Assembly (NCBI GenBank): GCA_002350525.1 | Contig: DEFA01000017.1 | Coordinates: forward strand, 58,827 to 89,613 | Source: Lachnospiraceae bacterium UBA2864 | GTDB taxonomy: Bacteria; Bacillota; Clostridia; Lachnospirales; Lachnospiraceae | Length of the DNA: 30,787 bases | Direction of reading: 5' to 3' | In this document: piece by piece, positions 23,288 through 30,787 of the stretch | Numbering within the stretch: position 1 is the stretch's first letter | How the letters are laid out: the number at the start of each line of letters is the position of its first letter | Program-made: the position numbers and the translations under genes | Notes under the pieces: model-generated | The model's database searches: none | What the model was told of the DNA's origin: nothing | What the model saw: only the letters and a program-made list of their open reading frames with translations

Positions 23288-23579
23288 TGAAGTTATATAT
23301 AGATTAAGAGAAGCCGCAAGGTATCAGAGGAAGGCTGTACGCTGCCTGATACCTGACAGAATGAGCGGACATCTGGATGTAATAGGAAATGAGTTAAAGC
23401 TGATACTCACGGAGGCGGCTCAGGATATACTGAAGGACTGCGTCGGACAGGCACTCCGCAGAGATAAGAAAGACGTAATCGATGGCTTTTTAAAAAGTGA
23501 AGATGGGATTACCGGACCTGATTCAAAGAGAGAAGCCGATACAAAAAGAAACGGTTCAAAGAAGATAGATATATTATAG
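23271..23579 (+). CDS. Small helical protein between the two ArsA genes, unrecognised
   Basis: AAGGAGG at 23255-23261 places the start at ATG 23271, giving 102 residues and a 17-nt overlap with the first ArsA gene. The N-terminal two thirds look helical (RLREAARYQRKAVRC, then HLDVIGNELKLILTEAA), with Cys residues near 29 and 58. The last 30 residues are charged and probably disordered. It has no signal or membrane segment. Its fixed position between two paralogous ATPases and its overlapping start suggest a partner or adaptor of the ATPase pair. No family was recognised. Confidence 0.72.
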   Translation: MMMRNNEVIYRLREAARYQRKAVRCLIPDRMSGHLDVIGNELKLILTEAAQDILKDCVGQALRRDKKDVIDGFLKSEDGITGPDSKREADTKRNGSKKIDIL

Positions 23580-23620
23580 ATTTTGTAAAGCGTTTAGTTT
23601 ACGAGTGAAAGGATATTAAG

Positions 23621-24772
23621 ATGAGAATTATTATATATACAGGTAAAGGCGGAGTCGGAAAGACCAGTATGGCTGCAGCGACAGCCTGCAGGATTGCGGA
23701 GGAAGGTAAAAAGGTACTTGTAATGAGTACGGATCAGGCTCACAGTCTGGGTGACTCCTTTGAAATGAAGCTGGGTAAGGAACCGACTCGTATAATGGAT
23801 AATCTTGATGCTCTGGAGATAGATACGGTTTATGAAAGTGAAAAAACCTGGGGCAATCTGAAGAATTATTTTAAGGAGTTCCTGACACTTAAGGGAGGAA
23901 GCGGAATAGAGGTTGAAGAGCTGCTTGTGTTCCCGGGATTGGAGGAACTGTTCTCCATGTTTAAGATACTCGATATATATGAAAGCGGAAAGTATGACAC
24001 ACTTATAGTAGACTGCGCTCCGACGGGAGAGACTCTTTCTCTGCTTAAGTATCCGGAGAGATTATCGGGCATCATTGAAAAGGTTCTTCCGGTAAAGAGA
24101 AAAGGTATCAAGAAGTTCGGACCTATCGTAGAGAAAGTGACGAAGATCCCAATGCCGGAAGATAATGTATTCGATGATTTTGAATATCTTATGGACAAGA
24201 TGCAGAGACTTCAAAGTCTTATGCTGAATAAAGATATAGTAAGCCTCAGAGTTGTTACTACTCCGGAGAAGATAGTGATAAGTGAGGCAAAGAGGAATTT
24301 TACCTGCCTGTATCTTTATCATTATAATGTAGATGCGATAATCGTAAATCATATATATCCTGAGGAGGCTATGGAGGGATATTTCAGCAAGTGGATCCGC
24401 CTTCAGGAAGAAGGACTGCGTGAGATAGAAGAAAACTTCAGCGAGGTTCCGAGATTCTATGTAGAGTTACAGAACAGTGAGATAAGAACCCTTCCGATAC
24501 TCTGTGATCTCGGTTCGAAGATTTTCGGAGATACGGATCCGGACGAGGTTCTCTTCAGGAAGGAAATCTATATCCTGGATAAGGAGAACAGTTCACTTAA
24601 GATATATCTTCCGTTTGCCGAGAAGGATGAGATGAATCTCAGTCAGGTCGGAGGAGAACTTGTGGTGGGATTCCGTAATGAAAACAGACGTTTTCCGATA
24701 CCGACGGATTTTACGGACAGAGAAATTATGGGTGCAAAGTTTGAAGAGGGATATCTGAATATCTGCTTTTAA
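23621..24772 (+). CDS. ArsA/Get3-like ATPase with C-terminal HSP20-like domain (copy 2)
   Basis: This 383-residue paralogue of the protein at 22106 has GKGGVGKT (8-15), STDQAHSLGD (36-45), DCAPTGETL (131-139) and the same TTPEKIVISEAKRNF segment. Its C-terminal part (from about 313) again looks HSP20-like and ends in GAKFEEGYLNICF, matching GAKFEDGRLHIRF in copy 1. Both ATPase sites look intact, so a heterodimer with two active sites, or two specialised homodimers, are possible. It is the last gene of the operon and lies 41 nt after the small protein gene. Divergence between the copies is considerable, so the duplication is old. Confidence 0.88.
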   Translation: MRIIIYTGKGGVGKTSMAAATACRIAEEGKKVLVMSTDQAHSLGDSFEMKLGKEPTRIMDNLDALEIDTVYESEKTWGNLKNYFKEFLTLKGGSGIEVEELLVFPGLEELFSMFKILDIYESGKYDTLIVDCAPTGETLSLLKYPERLSGIIEKVLPVKRKGIKKFGPIVEKVTKIPMPEDNVFDDFEYLMDKMQRLQSLMLNKDIVSLRVVTTPEKIVISEAKRNFTCLYLYHYNVDAIIVNHIYPEEAMEGYFSKWIRLQEEGLREIEENFSEVPRFYVELQNSEIRTLPILCDLGSKIFGDTDPDEVLFRKEIYILDKENSSLKIYLPFAEKDEMNLSQVGGELVVGFRNENRRFPIPTDFTDREIMGAKFEEGYLNICF

Positions 24773-24825
24773 CAGAGTTGTGCTTTTACTGTGGACGATA
24801 ATAAGGTAAATTATCCGGAGGAACT

Positions 24826-25524
24826 TTAAATTTCAATTGAAGAAAGTTCTGTATAGTTATTTACGACAGCCATGACACCCGGGTGATTCATCAGGGAGAG
24901 GTTATGGCTGTCTCCCGTTATACCGATAATGTGATTTATTCCCGCGGCTGCCGCAGCCTTAACACCGGCAGTGCTGTCTTCAAAGACAAGAATTCTATCG
25001 GTCGGCATATCCAGTTTCGATACAGCTGCAAGATAAAGATCTGGATGGGGCTTAAGCGGAATGTTACCCGCACCGATTATAACCTCTTCCCATTTAAACC
25101 ATCTTTCAAGATTATAACGTTCAAAGTACAGATTCATATTTTCGAGATTTGCGGTGGTTGCGATACATCTTTTAACCCGTGCCAGAAGCAGATAGTTCAG
25201 GAATTCTTCAAGACCGGGAGCAAGCTGCACATCTTCCCTGATAAGCATGGTCCTGTATATACGTTCTTTCTCCTCCGACAACTGGAAGACCATGTTGTCA
25301 TTCAGTTCATATCCGAGAAAGTATTCCAGGATCTCTTTGCCCGTTCTGTCTTTTATATGCAGAACCGTATCTTCATCGCTTACTTCTTTCATGGTAAGTT
25401 CCTCGATATAGAGTCTCCAGGCTTTATCATGAAGGGCACCGTCAAATATACAGGTCCCGTTAAAGTCAAATATGACAGCGATGTCACGATTCATTTTATC
25501 CATCAGATTTTGTTTATTATCCAT
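24826..25524 (-). CDS. HAD-superfamily phosphatase, beta-phosphoglucomutase-like
   Basis: The ATG at 25524 follows TTAGGAG and gives 232 residues; an upstream TTG would place the ribosome site inside the gene. Motif I is FDFNGT (19-24) with nucleophile Asp20 and Asn at the usual second Asp. Motif II is in ATTANLENM, motif III in KPHPDLY and motif IV in FEDSTAGVKAA. A helical cap follows motif I. The D-x-N-G-T version is seen in a recognisable HAD subgroup, so this need not mean inactivity. It is convergent with the ArsA operon. The substrate, probably a sugar or small phosphate, is unknown. Confidence 0.85.
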   Translation of the reverse strand: MDNKQNLMDKMNRDIAVIFDFNGTCIFDGALHDKAWRLYIEELTMKEVSDEDTVLHIKDRTGKEILEYFLGYELNDNMVFQLSEEKERIYRTMLIREDVQLAPGLEEFLNYLLLARVKRCIATTANLENMNLYFERYNLERWFKWEEVIIGAGNIPLKPHPDLYLAAVSKLDMPTDRILVFEDSTAGVKAAAAAGINHIIGITGDSHNLSLMNHPGVMAVVNNYTELSSIEI

Positions 25525-25641
25525 AAAATATTCGGCTCCTAACAAGATTTTCTACATCAGAATAATAACATAAAAGTAACCAAATTAGTAACTTCCGTTA
25601 ATAGTTACAAAAACGGACTCCATTTTCGTTAAGTTAGCGAA

Positions 25642-25670
25642 TTGACACTTGAAGGAAATGAGAATAAAGT
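25642..25670 (+). promoter_or_regulatory. Promoter of the GH53-like gene
   Basis: Consensus TTGACA (25642-25647) and TAAAGT (25665-25670) are separated by 17 nt. Upstream, GTAAC/GTTAC motifs repeat at about 25576-25610 and may bind a regulator of one of the divergent genes. Confidence 0.55.
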
Positions 25671-25718
25671 TCTAATTGTAGATTTGTGTTTAATAATATG
25701 AAAATGCGAGGTTATTAT

Positions 25719-26510
25719 ATGGGTAGCTTATGCAGAATTGTAAATGTATCAGAGGGCGTCGGAAAAGACAGAATGAATGCCCTTAAAACAAAGGGTGTTG
25801 ATACTGTAATGAGTACGATCGTACTTAAAGCCGGTATATACGACAGTGCAGAGTCTATTATCGAACTTGGCAGCGATGCAGTCAGCCTCGGACTTAAATG
25901 GTGCGCCAGTCTCGGCCTGCTGTCTCTCTATGAGGAAGTTAAGGCAGAAACCGGAGCGGATAACAGGATGTTCGTAAGAAAGGCAGAGAGAGCGGGCTTC
26001 GAAAATATCCATAAGCTTTTTACAAAGCTTTCGGAAAACGGAGCGGTTCCTGCATTCATAAAGATAGATACGGATGTATTTAATGAGATTCAGGGGATAA
26101 CACTTAGTTTTGAAGAGCAGACAAGAATGATCAACGCATGTATCAATGCGGTTAAGGCTGTAAATCCTGCTTGCAAGGTGATTCTCGCAACAAAGGACAG
26201 CTGTGATAACGAGAAAGCTAAGAAATGGTTTAACAGATTTCAGGTATCGGGCGGCAAGCCATTCGATATAATATCACTTTCTTATATTCTTGACGCCGAG
26301 ACATTCTATGATCTCAGTATGAATATGAGCGATCTTTCCAGACGTTTTGAGGCAGATATAATTGTCGATATATCCGAGCAGGAGAATGTGAGTGAGGCAG
26401 AGATCGGACTTGAAGATCTCGACAGTGCAATTGCTATAGTACCCCTTGACAGAGGCTTTGGAACTGTTTATTCTGATAAGGGACTTGACGAAGCAACACT
26501 TGTTGCGTAA
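25719..26510 (+). CDS. Cytoplasmic protein resembling a degenerate GH53 galactanase
   Basis: ATG 25719 follows GCGAGGT and gives 263 residues without a signal peptide. The order of segments recalls GH53 endo-beta-1,4-galactanases: an IELGSDAVSLGLK helix (48-60), FIKIDTDVF (113-121) where GH53 has VQVGNEI, MINACINAVKAVNPACKVIL (137-156), FDIISLSY (182-189) where GH53 has FDVIGLSYYP, ADIIVDISE (212-220) where GH53 has the nucleophile in VVVVETAY, and DRGFGTVYSD (244-253) where GH53 has GLGVFYWE. Both catalytic Glu positions appear lost and loops are shortened. This suggests a non-catalytic TIM-barrel, perhaps a sugar sensor. The relationship is inferred from pattern memory and needs a profile search. 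Confidence 0.6.
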   Translation: MGSLCRIVNVSEGVGKDRMNALKTKGVDTVMSTIVLKAGIYDSAESIIELGSDAVSLGLKWCASLGLLSLYEEVKAETGADNRMFVRKAERAGFENIHKLFTKLSENGAVPAFIKIDTDVFNEIQGITLSFEEQTRMINACINAVKAVNPACKVILATKDSCDNEKAKKWFNRFQVSGGKPFDIISLSYILDAETFYDLSMNMSDLSRRFEADIIVDISEQENVSEAEIGLEDLDSAIAIVPLDRGFGTVYSDKGLDEATLVA

Positions 26511-26535
26511 TTTAATACAAAAATGTTCTTTGAAG

Positions 26536-26564
26536 AGTCACACCCGTTGGTGTGACTTTTCTTT
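26536..26564 (+). terminator. Terminator between the GH53-like and PHP genes
   Basis: AGTCACACC (26536-26544) and GGTGTGACT (26549-26557) pair perfectly around CGTT, followed by TTTCTTT. No promoter is evident in the 24 nt before the PHP start, so some read-through or a promoter hidden in the stem region is implied. Confidence 0.75.
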
Positions 26565-26587
26565 GATTTGAACGAAAGGGTGGGGGA

Positions 26588-27349
26588 ATGGCATTTATAT
26601 ACGAAACGCATCTTCATACCTGTGAGGCCAGCAGGTGCGGAAGAGCTCACGGAAGAGATTATATAGAATATATGAAGGATCAGGGATATAGTGGTATAAT
26701 AGTAACCGATCATTTCTTTAACGGAAACAGTGCCGTGCCTCAGGACCTTCCCTGGCAGGAGAGAGTTGAAATGTATGTGAGCGGATATAAGGCCGCCGCT
26801 TCGGAAGCTGCCGATAAAGATTTTACGGTTCTTTTCGGAATAGAGTATAACTTTGACGGCGATGAATATCTGCTGTACGGAGTTGATGAGGAATGGCTTC
26901 TCGGTAACAGTGATATAATGTCTTTAAACAGAAGCGGGGTTTATAACAGGGTTCACGCTGCCGGCGGGATCATGGTTCAGGCCCATCCTTACAGGGAAAG
27001 AGATTATATAAAGAAGATTCATCTCACACCGTCCGTATGTGACGGCATAGAAGTTTATAATGCGGCTAACGGCGACAATATGAACGCTCTGGCATATCAA
27101 TATGCGATGAAGCTTGGAGTGCCTATGTCAGGAGGATCGGACATACATTTCTTCTATGACGGACCTAAAGGCGGCATGATGTTCGATCATAAGATTGAAA
27201 CGATAGAAGATTATATACATGCCTTTATGAACAGGGAAGGTACTCCGGTTGCTTTGGACGGCGGAAGAGCTGTAAAGGTAAGGAAAATGGAAAAGCTGGT
27301 TAATCCGGAACATGAAGCAACACTGGAAATCTGCATGCACGAGGAGTAA
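26588..27349 (+). CDS. PHP-domain metal-dependent phosphoesterase
   Basis: This 253-residue protein has the four PHP motifs with metal ligands: HLHT (8-11), TDH (40-42), Glu86 in GIEYNFDG with AHPYR (132-136), and SGGSDIH (181-187). PHP enzymes hydrolyse phosphoesters such as histidinol phosphate, nucleoside 3',5'-bisphosphates or oligonucleotide 5' ends; the set here resembles the TrpH/YciV-like stand-alone group. A GGGTGGGGG ribosome site precedes the start. It lies 26 nt upstream of a histidine kinase gene and is probably cotranscribed with the two-component pair. The substrate cannot be assigned. Confidence 0.87.
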   Translation: MAFIYETHLHTCEASRCGRAHGRDYIEYMKDQGYSGIIVTDHFFNGNSAVPQDLPWQERVEMYVSGYKAAASEAADKDFTVLFGIEYNFDGDEYLLYGVDEEWLLGNSDIMSLNRSGVYNRVHAAGGIMVQAHPYRERDYIKKIHLTPSVCDGIEVYNAANGDNMNALAYQYAMKLGVPMSGGSDIHFFYDGPKGGMMFDHKIETIEDYIHAFMNREGTPVALDGGRAVKVRKMEKLVNPEHEATLEICMHEE

Positions 27350-27375
27350 AGCAGAGCACCGTACAGAGGTGGAAG

Positions 27376-29154
27376 ATGAAAAAGGGTTTTCCTAAAACGG
27401 ATACATATATTAATAAGCTGACACTTCGTAAGAAAATGGTTCTTCTTTTTGTGTTCTGTGTGCTTATTCCGCTTGTTGTTACAGACGGAATAGTTATTTA
27501 TAATGTATACAGGATTGCTAAGATCACACAGATGAAAGAGCTCGAGAGCGATGCCGAAGCCGTAAGATATGGTATTCAGGAAGGCCTGGAATATCCGGCG
27601 TCGGTGATAAGAAATATCTATAAGAATTACAGAATAGAGGAACTGCTCAACAAAAAGTATAAGACTGCACTGGATTACTATAATGAGTATGCGGTTTTCA
27701 AGAAAAACTCACTGTATGAGAGTATGCTCGGAAACGGTAACGAATCCATATCGATATATGCCGATAACGATACCATTCTTAACGGCGGTATGTTCTATAA
27801 ATTATCTAATATAGAAAATGAAGAGTGGTACAAAAAACTCGGTGAAAGCGAAGGAATAGTTCTTATGTTCGTGTTCACCAAGGACAGAACGGAAACATTC
27901 TCGAAAAGAGCCATACTTCTGGTCAGGAATCTTGATAAACATCAGAATAACAGCTGCAAAAAAGTTATGAAGATGGAGATCAACTATCGTAATTTCCAGG
28001 ACAGGGTTCTGAATGACAGTATAGAGTCGGAAGTATATATATGTCAGGGCGATAAACTCCTTATGACAAATACGGGAGGAACACACCTGAGAGAAACTTA
28101 TACCTTCATGGATAAGGACCTGCATTACGATTACCGAAGGGATATGAGTCTGTACGGAACTACATACACTATTTATCTTAAAAGCCGTAACTTCAATTTC
28201 TTCGCACTTAATAAGGGATGGCTCGCTGTTATTATAGCACTTTTCCTGTTTAACCTGTTCCTGCCTGTATATATGATCAGAAATCTTGATAAGTCCGTAG
28301 CGAGAAGGATTCACAGACTCGACAGGATCTTCAAAAAGGCAGAATCGGAAAAGCTTATGAAGATCAACAAGAACAAGATTGACGGTGACGATGAGATAAC
28401 TTCGCTTATGGTCAATTACAATAAGATGGCGGATCGGATGAACGGACTCATTCAGACGGTTTATGTAGATAAACTTCGCCAGCAGGAAAGTGATATTGCA
28501 AAGCAGAATGCGGAGCTTCAGGCACTGCACAGTCAGATAAACCCGCATTTTCTGTTTAACGCACTTGAAAGCATACGTATGCACAGTCTTATCAAGGGAG
28601 AGCAGGAAACTGCCGAGATGGTAGAGTATCTTGCGATGATGCAGAGGGCAAATGTCAACTGGCATGCGGATAATGTCTCAATCGGCGACGAGATGAAGTT
28701 TATAGAGGCTTATCTTAAACTTCAGAAATATCGATTCGGGGACAGGCTCAGCTATGATCTGGATGTGGATGAAAGCTGTAAAGATGTTTCGCTGCCGAAA
28801 CTTTCCCTTGTAACGTTCGTTGAAAATGCATGTGTTCACGGAATAGAGAGTAAAACCGAACCGGGGTGGATATTTGTAAGAATTTATCCTGATAATGATA
28901 AGGTTGTTATAGAAGTTGAAGATACGGGATGCGGAATAGATGAAGAAGTACGCGACATACTTCTGTTTAAGATGAGAAACGCAAACATTGATCTTCTTAA
29001 AACGGGAAGAGGAATAGGAATGACAAATGCGTGTCTCAGACTTAAGATGCTTACCGGCGACAAGGTTACATTTGACCTTGAGAGCGAGGTTGGAGTAGGA
29101 ACCACGGTAATCATCACTATGCCGCTAAGAACAGATGGAAATGATAATTCGTAG
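27376..29154 (+). CDS. YesM-like sensor histidine kinase
   Basis: This 592-residue kinase has a first membrane helix (about 21-44), an extracytoplasmic sensing domain (about 45-275), a second helix (about 282-302), a HAMP-like linker, a coiled segment (about 362-386) and the HisKA_7TM-type His_kinase domain with phospho-acceptor His391 in QINPHFLFN. ATP-binding motifs follow: VENACVHG (482-489), DTGCGI (516-521) and GRGIGMTN (544-551). This is the LytS/YesM class, usually sensing carbohydrates or their binding proteins and paired with AraC-type regulators. AGAGGTGG precedes the start. Its partner gene begins 11 nt downstream. No ABC sugar transporter lies within the window, though one could follow. 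Confidence 0.93.
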   Translation: MKKGFPKTDTYINKLTLRKKMVLLFVFCVLIPLVVTDGIVIYNVYRIAKITQMKELESDAEAVRYGIQEGLEYPASVIRNIYKNYRIEELLNKKYKTALDYYNEYAVFKKNSLYESMLGNGNESISIYADNDTILNGGMFYKLSNIENEEWYKKLGESEGIVLMFVFTKDRTETFSKRAILLVRNLDKHQNNSCKKVMKMEINYRNFQDRVLNDSIESEVYICQGDKLLMTNTGGTHLRETYTFMDKDLHYDYRRDMSLYGTTYTIYLKSRNFNFFALNKGWLAVIIALFLFNLFLPVYMIRNLDKSVARRIHRLDRIFKKAESEKLMKINKNKIDGDDEITSLMVNYNKMADRMNGLIQTVYVDKLRQQESDIAKQNAELQALHSQINPHFLFNALESIRMHSLIKGEQETAEMVEYLAMMQRANVNWHADNVSIGDEMKFIEAYLKLQKYRFGDRLSYDLDVDESCKDVSLPKLSLVTFVENACVHGIESKTEPGWIFVRIYPDNDKVVIEVEDTGCGIDEEVRDILLFKMRNANIDLLKTGRGIGMTNACLRLKMLTGDKVTFDLESEVGVGTTVIITMPLRTDGNDNS

Positions 29155-29165
29155 GAGATGATAAA

Positions 29166-30752
29166 TTGCTTAAGGTTATGATCGTTGATGACGAGCCTTT
29201 TATCGCACAGGGACTTCAGGTTCTCATCAATTGGAAGAGAGAAAATTATGAGATAGCAAAAATAGCCGAAAACGGACAGGAAGCATTTGATTATCTGAAG
29301 GAAAACGACATTGATCTTGTTATAACGGATATCAAAATGCCTGTCATGAATGGTGTCGAGCTTCTTCGAAAAGTAAAAGAAGAGAAAATCTCCGACGCTT
29401 ACTTTGTGATTCTCAGCGGCTATAATGATTTTAAATTTGCCCGTGATGCCATGCGTTACGGCTGTCTGGATTATCTGCTTAAGCCGATCAAGAAGGACGA
29501 ACTTCTGGGAATACTCCGTAAAGTTGCGGATATGAATCAGGAGAGCGTGAAGATAGAGAAACATCATAAGGAAACCGAGACGGCATTTTTCCAGAAACAT
29601 CTCATCACTCTTATAATAGGAAAATACGATGAGGACAGCCTTGACTATATAAAGAATAATATGAAACTTTCCGAAGGCGTGAGGTACGTCATTATAGAGG
29701 TTCCCGACGTTGATGAAAGCGAGGTGGCCGAGGGAGGCGTCATACAGTACAGGCATGATATGGATGTGGCCGCTGAACGGATAATGGGAGCCGATAAAAA
29801 GCATCTTCTCTTTGATGTTTCCCTGAATCACGGAAGCTATGACACCGGATTTATCTACTGTGATTATATGGCCGAAGAAAAGAACATGGATGAGATGGAA
29901 TATATGATTTATCTTCAGAAGAATCTTGAAGAGTCACTCGGAAGGGATATCAGGATCATCGCAGGTAAAAAGGTTCCGGATATTGCATCACTTTCAAAAT
30001 CATACAGTTCTGCCTGCATATTGATGTCGCAGGAAGTATTTCATGAATCGAGACCGGTCGTTACCTATGAGAAGGAAATGAGTGTCAATCCGGGAAAGGA
30101 AATGATATTCAAGAACAGTATCGATGAGCTTATCAGAGCCATCGAGCTGAATGATGAGGCTCTTATTCATAAGAGCGTAAATAATTTCTATGATGATATC
30201 GGAGCGGCCGGAGTGGGTAATTCCGTAAGCCTTAATATCAATTACCTCTTGTTCCAGCTGATCCATATGGCCGTAGAACTTGATGATGAGATAGATCAGG
30301 AGGAAATCCTTCACAGGATAAGTGAGAGCTCCTTTGATGACGGTGTAAGACGCGGAAGCAGTAAGCATATGTATAAGTTTGCCTGTGAATATGCGGAGTA
30401 CCTTCAGCAGCTCAGAAAGAACATGTCGCATGGAATCCTTAAAGATGTCGAGAAAGAGATAAAAGAGAATTACAGTGAAAATCTGAGTCTTAAGAAATTG
30501 AGTGAGAAGTATTTCATCAATTGCAGTTACTTAGGATCGCTTTTCAGCAAGAAATACGGAGTATCCTTTAAGGATTACCTTACGGATTACAGAATAAATG
30601 AAGCTGCCAAGATGCTTATTAACACAGACGACAGGATCGTGGATATATCATCTGCGGTAGGCTATAAAAACAGTGATTATTTCATCAGAAAATTTATAGA
30701 GATAAAAGGCGTGACTCCTTCGCAGTACAGAAGACAGAAAAACGCAGAGTAG
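29166..30752 (+). CDS. YesN-like AraC-family response regulator
   Basis: This 528-residue protein has an N-terminal receiver domain (1-120) with the acidic pair in VDDEP, phospho-acceptor Asp55 in LVITDIKMP and the conserved Lys in YLLKPIKK, a central region of about 300 residues, and a C-terminal AraC DNA-binding domain with two helix-turn-helices (about 430-525, ending in GVTPSQYRR). The start is a TTG at 29166 after TAGGAGATG; using the next ATG would remove the first receiver strand, so the TTG start is preferred. It is cotranscribed with the YesM-like kinase. Targets are usually sugar transporter and glycosidase genes; none is adjacent inside the window. Confidence 0.93.
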   Translation: MLKVMIVDDEPFIAQGLQVLINWKRENYEIAKIAENGQEAFDYLKENDIDLVITDIKMPVMNGVELLRKVKEEKISDAYFVILSGYNDFKFARDAMRYGCLDYLLKPIKKDELLGILRKVADMNQESVKIEKHHKETETAFFQKHLITLIIGKYDEDSLDYIKNNMKLSEGVRYVIIEVPDVDESEVAEGGVIQYRHDMDVAAERIMGADKKHLLFDVSLNHGSYDTGFIYCDYMAEEKNMDEMEYMIYLQKNLEESLGRDIRIIAGKKVPDIASLSKSYSSACILMSQEVFHESRPVVTYEKEMSVNPGKEMIFKNSIDELIRAIELNDEALIHKSVNNFYDDIGAAGVGNSVSLNINYLLFQLIHMAVELDDEIDQEEILHRISESSFDDGVRRGSSKHMYKFACEYAEYLQQLRKNMSHGILKDVEKEIKENYSENLSLKKLSEKYFINCSYLGSLFSKKYGVSFKDYLTDYRINEAAKMLINTDDRIVDISSAVGYKNSDYFIRKFIEIKGVTPSQYRRQKNAE

Positions 30753-30772
30753 TTTACATAAATAGTGAGTGG

Positions 30773-30778
30773 TTGACA
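30773..30778 (+). promoter_or_regulatory. Possible -35 box of a gene beyond the window
   Basis: A consensus TTGACA lies in the 35-bp stretch after the response-regulator gene. The -10 box would fall outside the window. Confidence 0.25.
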
Positions 30779-30787
30779 TAACTAAAA

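Noticed and set aside
22106..24772. Arsenic resistance operon
   Set aside because: The ATPases are ArsA-like, but there is no ArsB pump, ArsC reductase, ArsD or ArsR, and the regulator is MarR-type.
24826..25524. HAD phosphatase inactivated by Asn at the second motif I position
   Set aside because: The D-x-N-G-T form is a recognisable HAD subgroup and the remaining motifs are intact, so inactivation is not supported.

Overview
The window looks like a chromosomal segment of an anaerobic Firmicute, most likely a Lachnospiraceae member of the Butyrivibrio/Pseudobutyrivibrio type. This rests on moderate GC, AGGAGG-type ribosome sites, sigma-A-like promoters, a class II (Firmicutes) GalT, a YesM/YesN two-component pair and a probable Re-type citrate synthase. 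The genus call is inference. There are no phage, transposase or CRISPR genes. Coding density is high, and no gene-free stretch exceeds 300 bases.

Layout. (1) 1-272 holds no convincing gene. It contains a 231-bp block bounded by 15-bp perfect inverted repeats and packed with hairpins, lying just past the stop codon of the next gene. (2) 273-2620: a probable Re-citrate synthase (minus) divergent from a LysR regulator. (3) 2615-6695: galT and galK (minus) divergent from a LacI/GalR regulator. The shared promoter region carries several TTTAGTAAA-type boxes, with one box in the spacer of each opposing promoter. (4) 6737-11675: a DUF58 protein, a membrane transglutaminase, a 36-residue membrane peptide, an alpha/beta-hydrolase-like protein whose nucleophile position is Tyr, and a 73-residue repeat protein. 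(5) 11696-11929: a tRNA-Pro(CGG) unit with promoter, leader hairpin and terminator. (6) 11990-14696: a MocR-type regulator divergent from a LysN-like aminotransferase, with a near-perfect operator between them. (7) 14791-18037: a zinc-ribbon membrane protein, two unrecognised membrane proteins, then a consensus promoter driving a c-di-GMP-I riboswitch with an intrinsic terminator ahead of a second zinc-ribbon protein. (8) 18101-21305: a DUF89-HAD fusion phosphatase, a hexapeptide acetyltransferase, and a YjaZ-like metalloprotease (minus). (9) 21425-24772: a MarR regulator with its operator, then two ArsA/Get3-like ATPases, each with a C-terminal HSP20-like domain, flanking an unrecognised small protein. 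(10) 24826-30752: a HAD phosphatase (minus), a cytoplasmic protein resembling a degenerate GH53 galactanase, a PHP phosphoesterase, and a YesM-like histidine kinase with its AraC-type response regulator.

The strongest candidates for undescribed biology are the MarR-ArsA-small protein-ArsA operon, the riboswitch-controlled zinc-ribbon gene, the apparently non-catalytic GH53-like and hydrolase-like proteins, and the hairpin block at the left edge. Function is inferred from visible motifs only; no database search was run.
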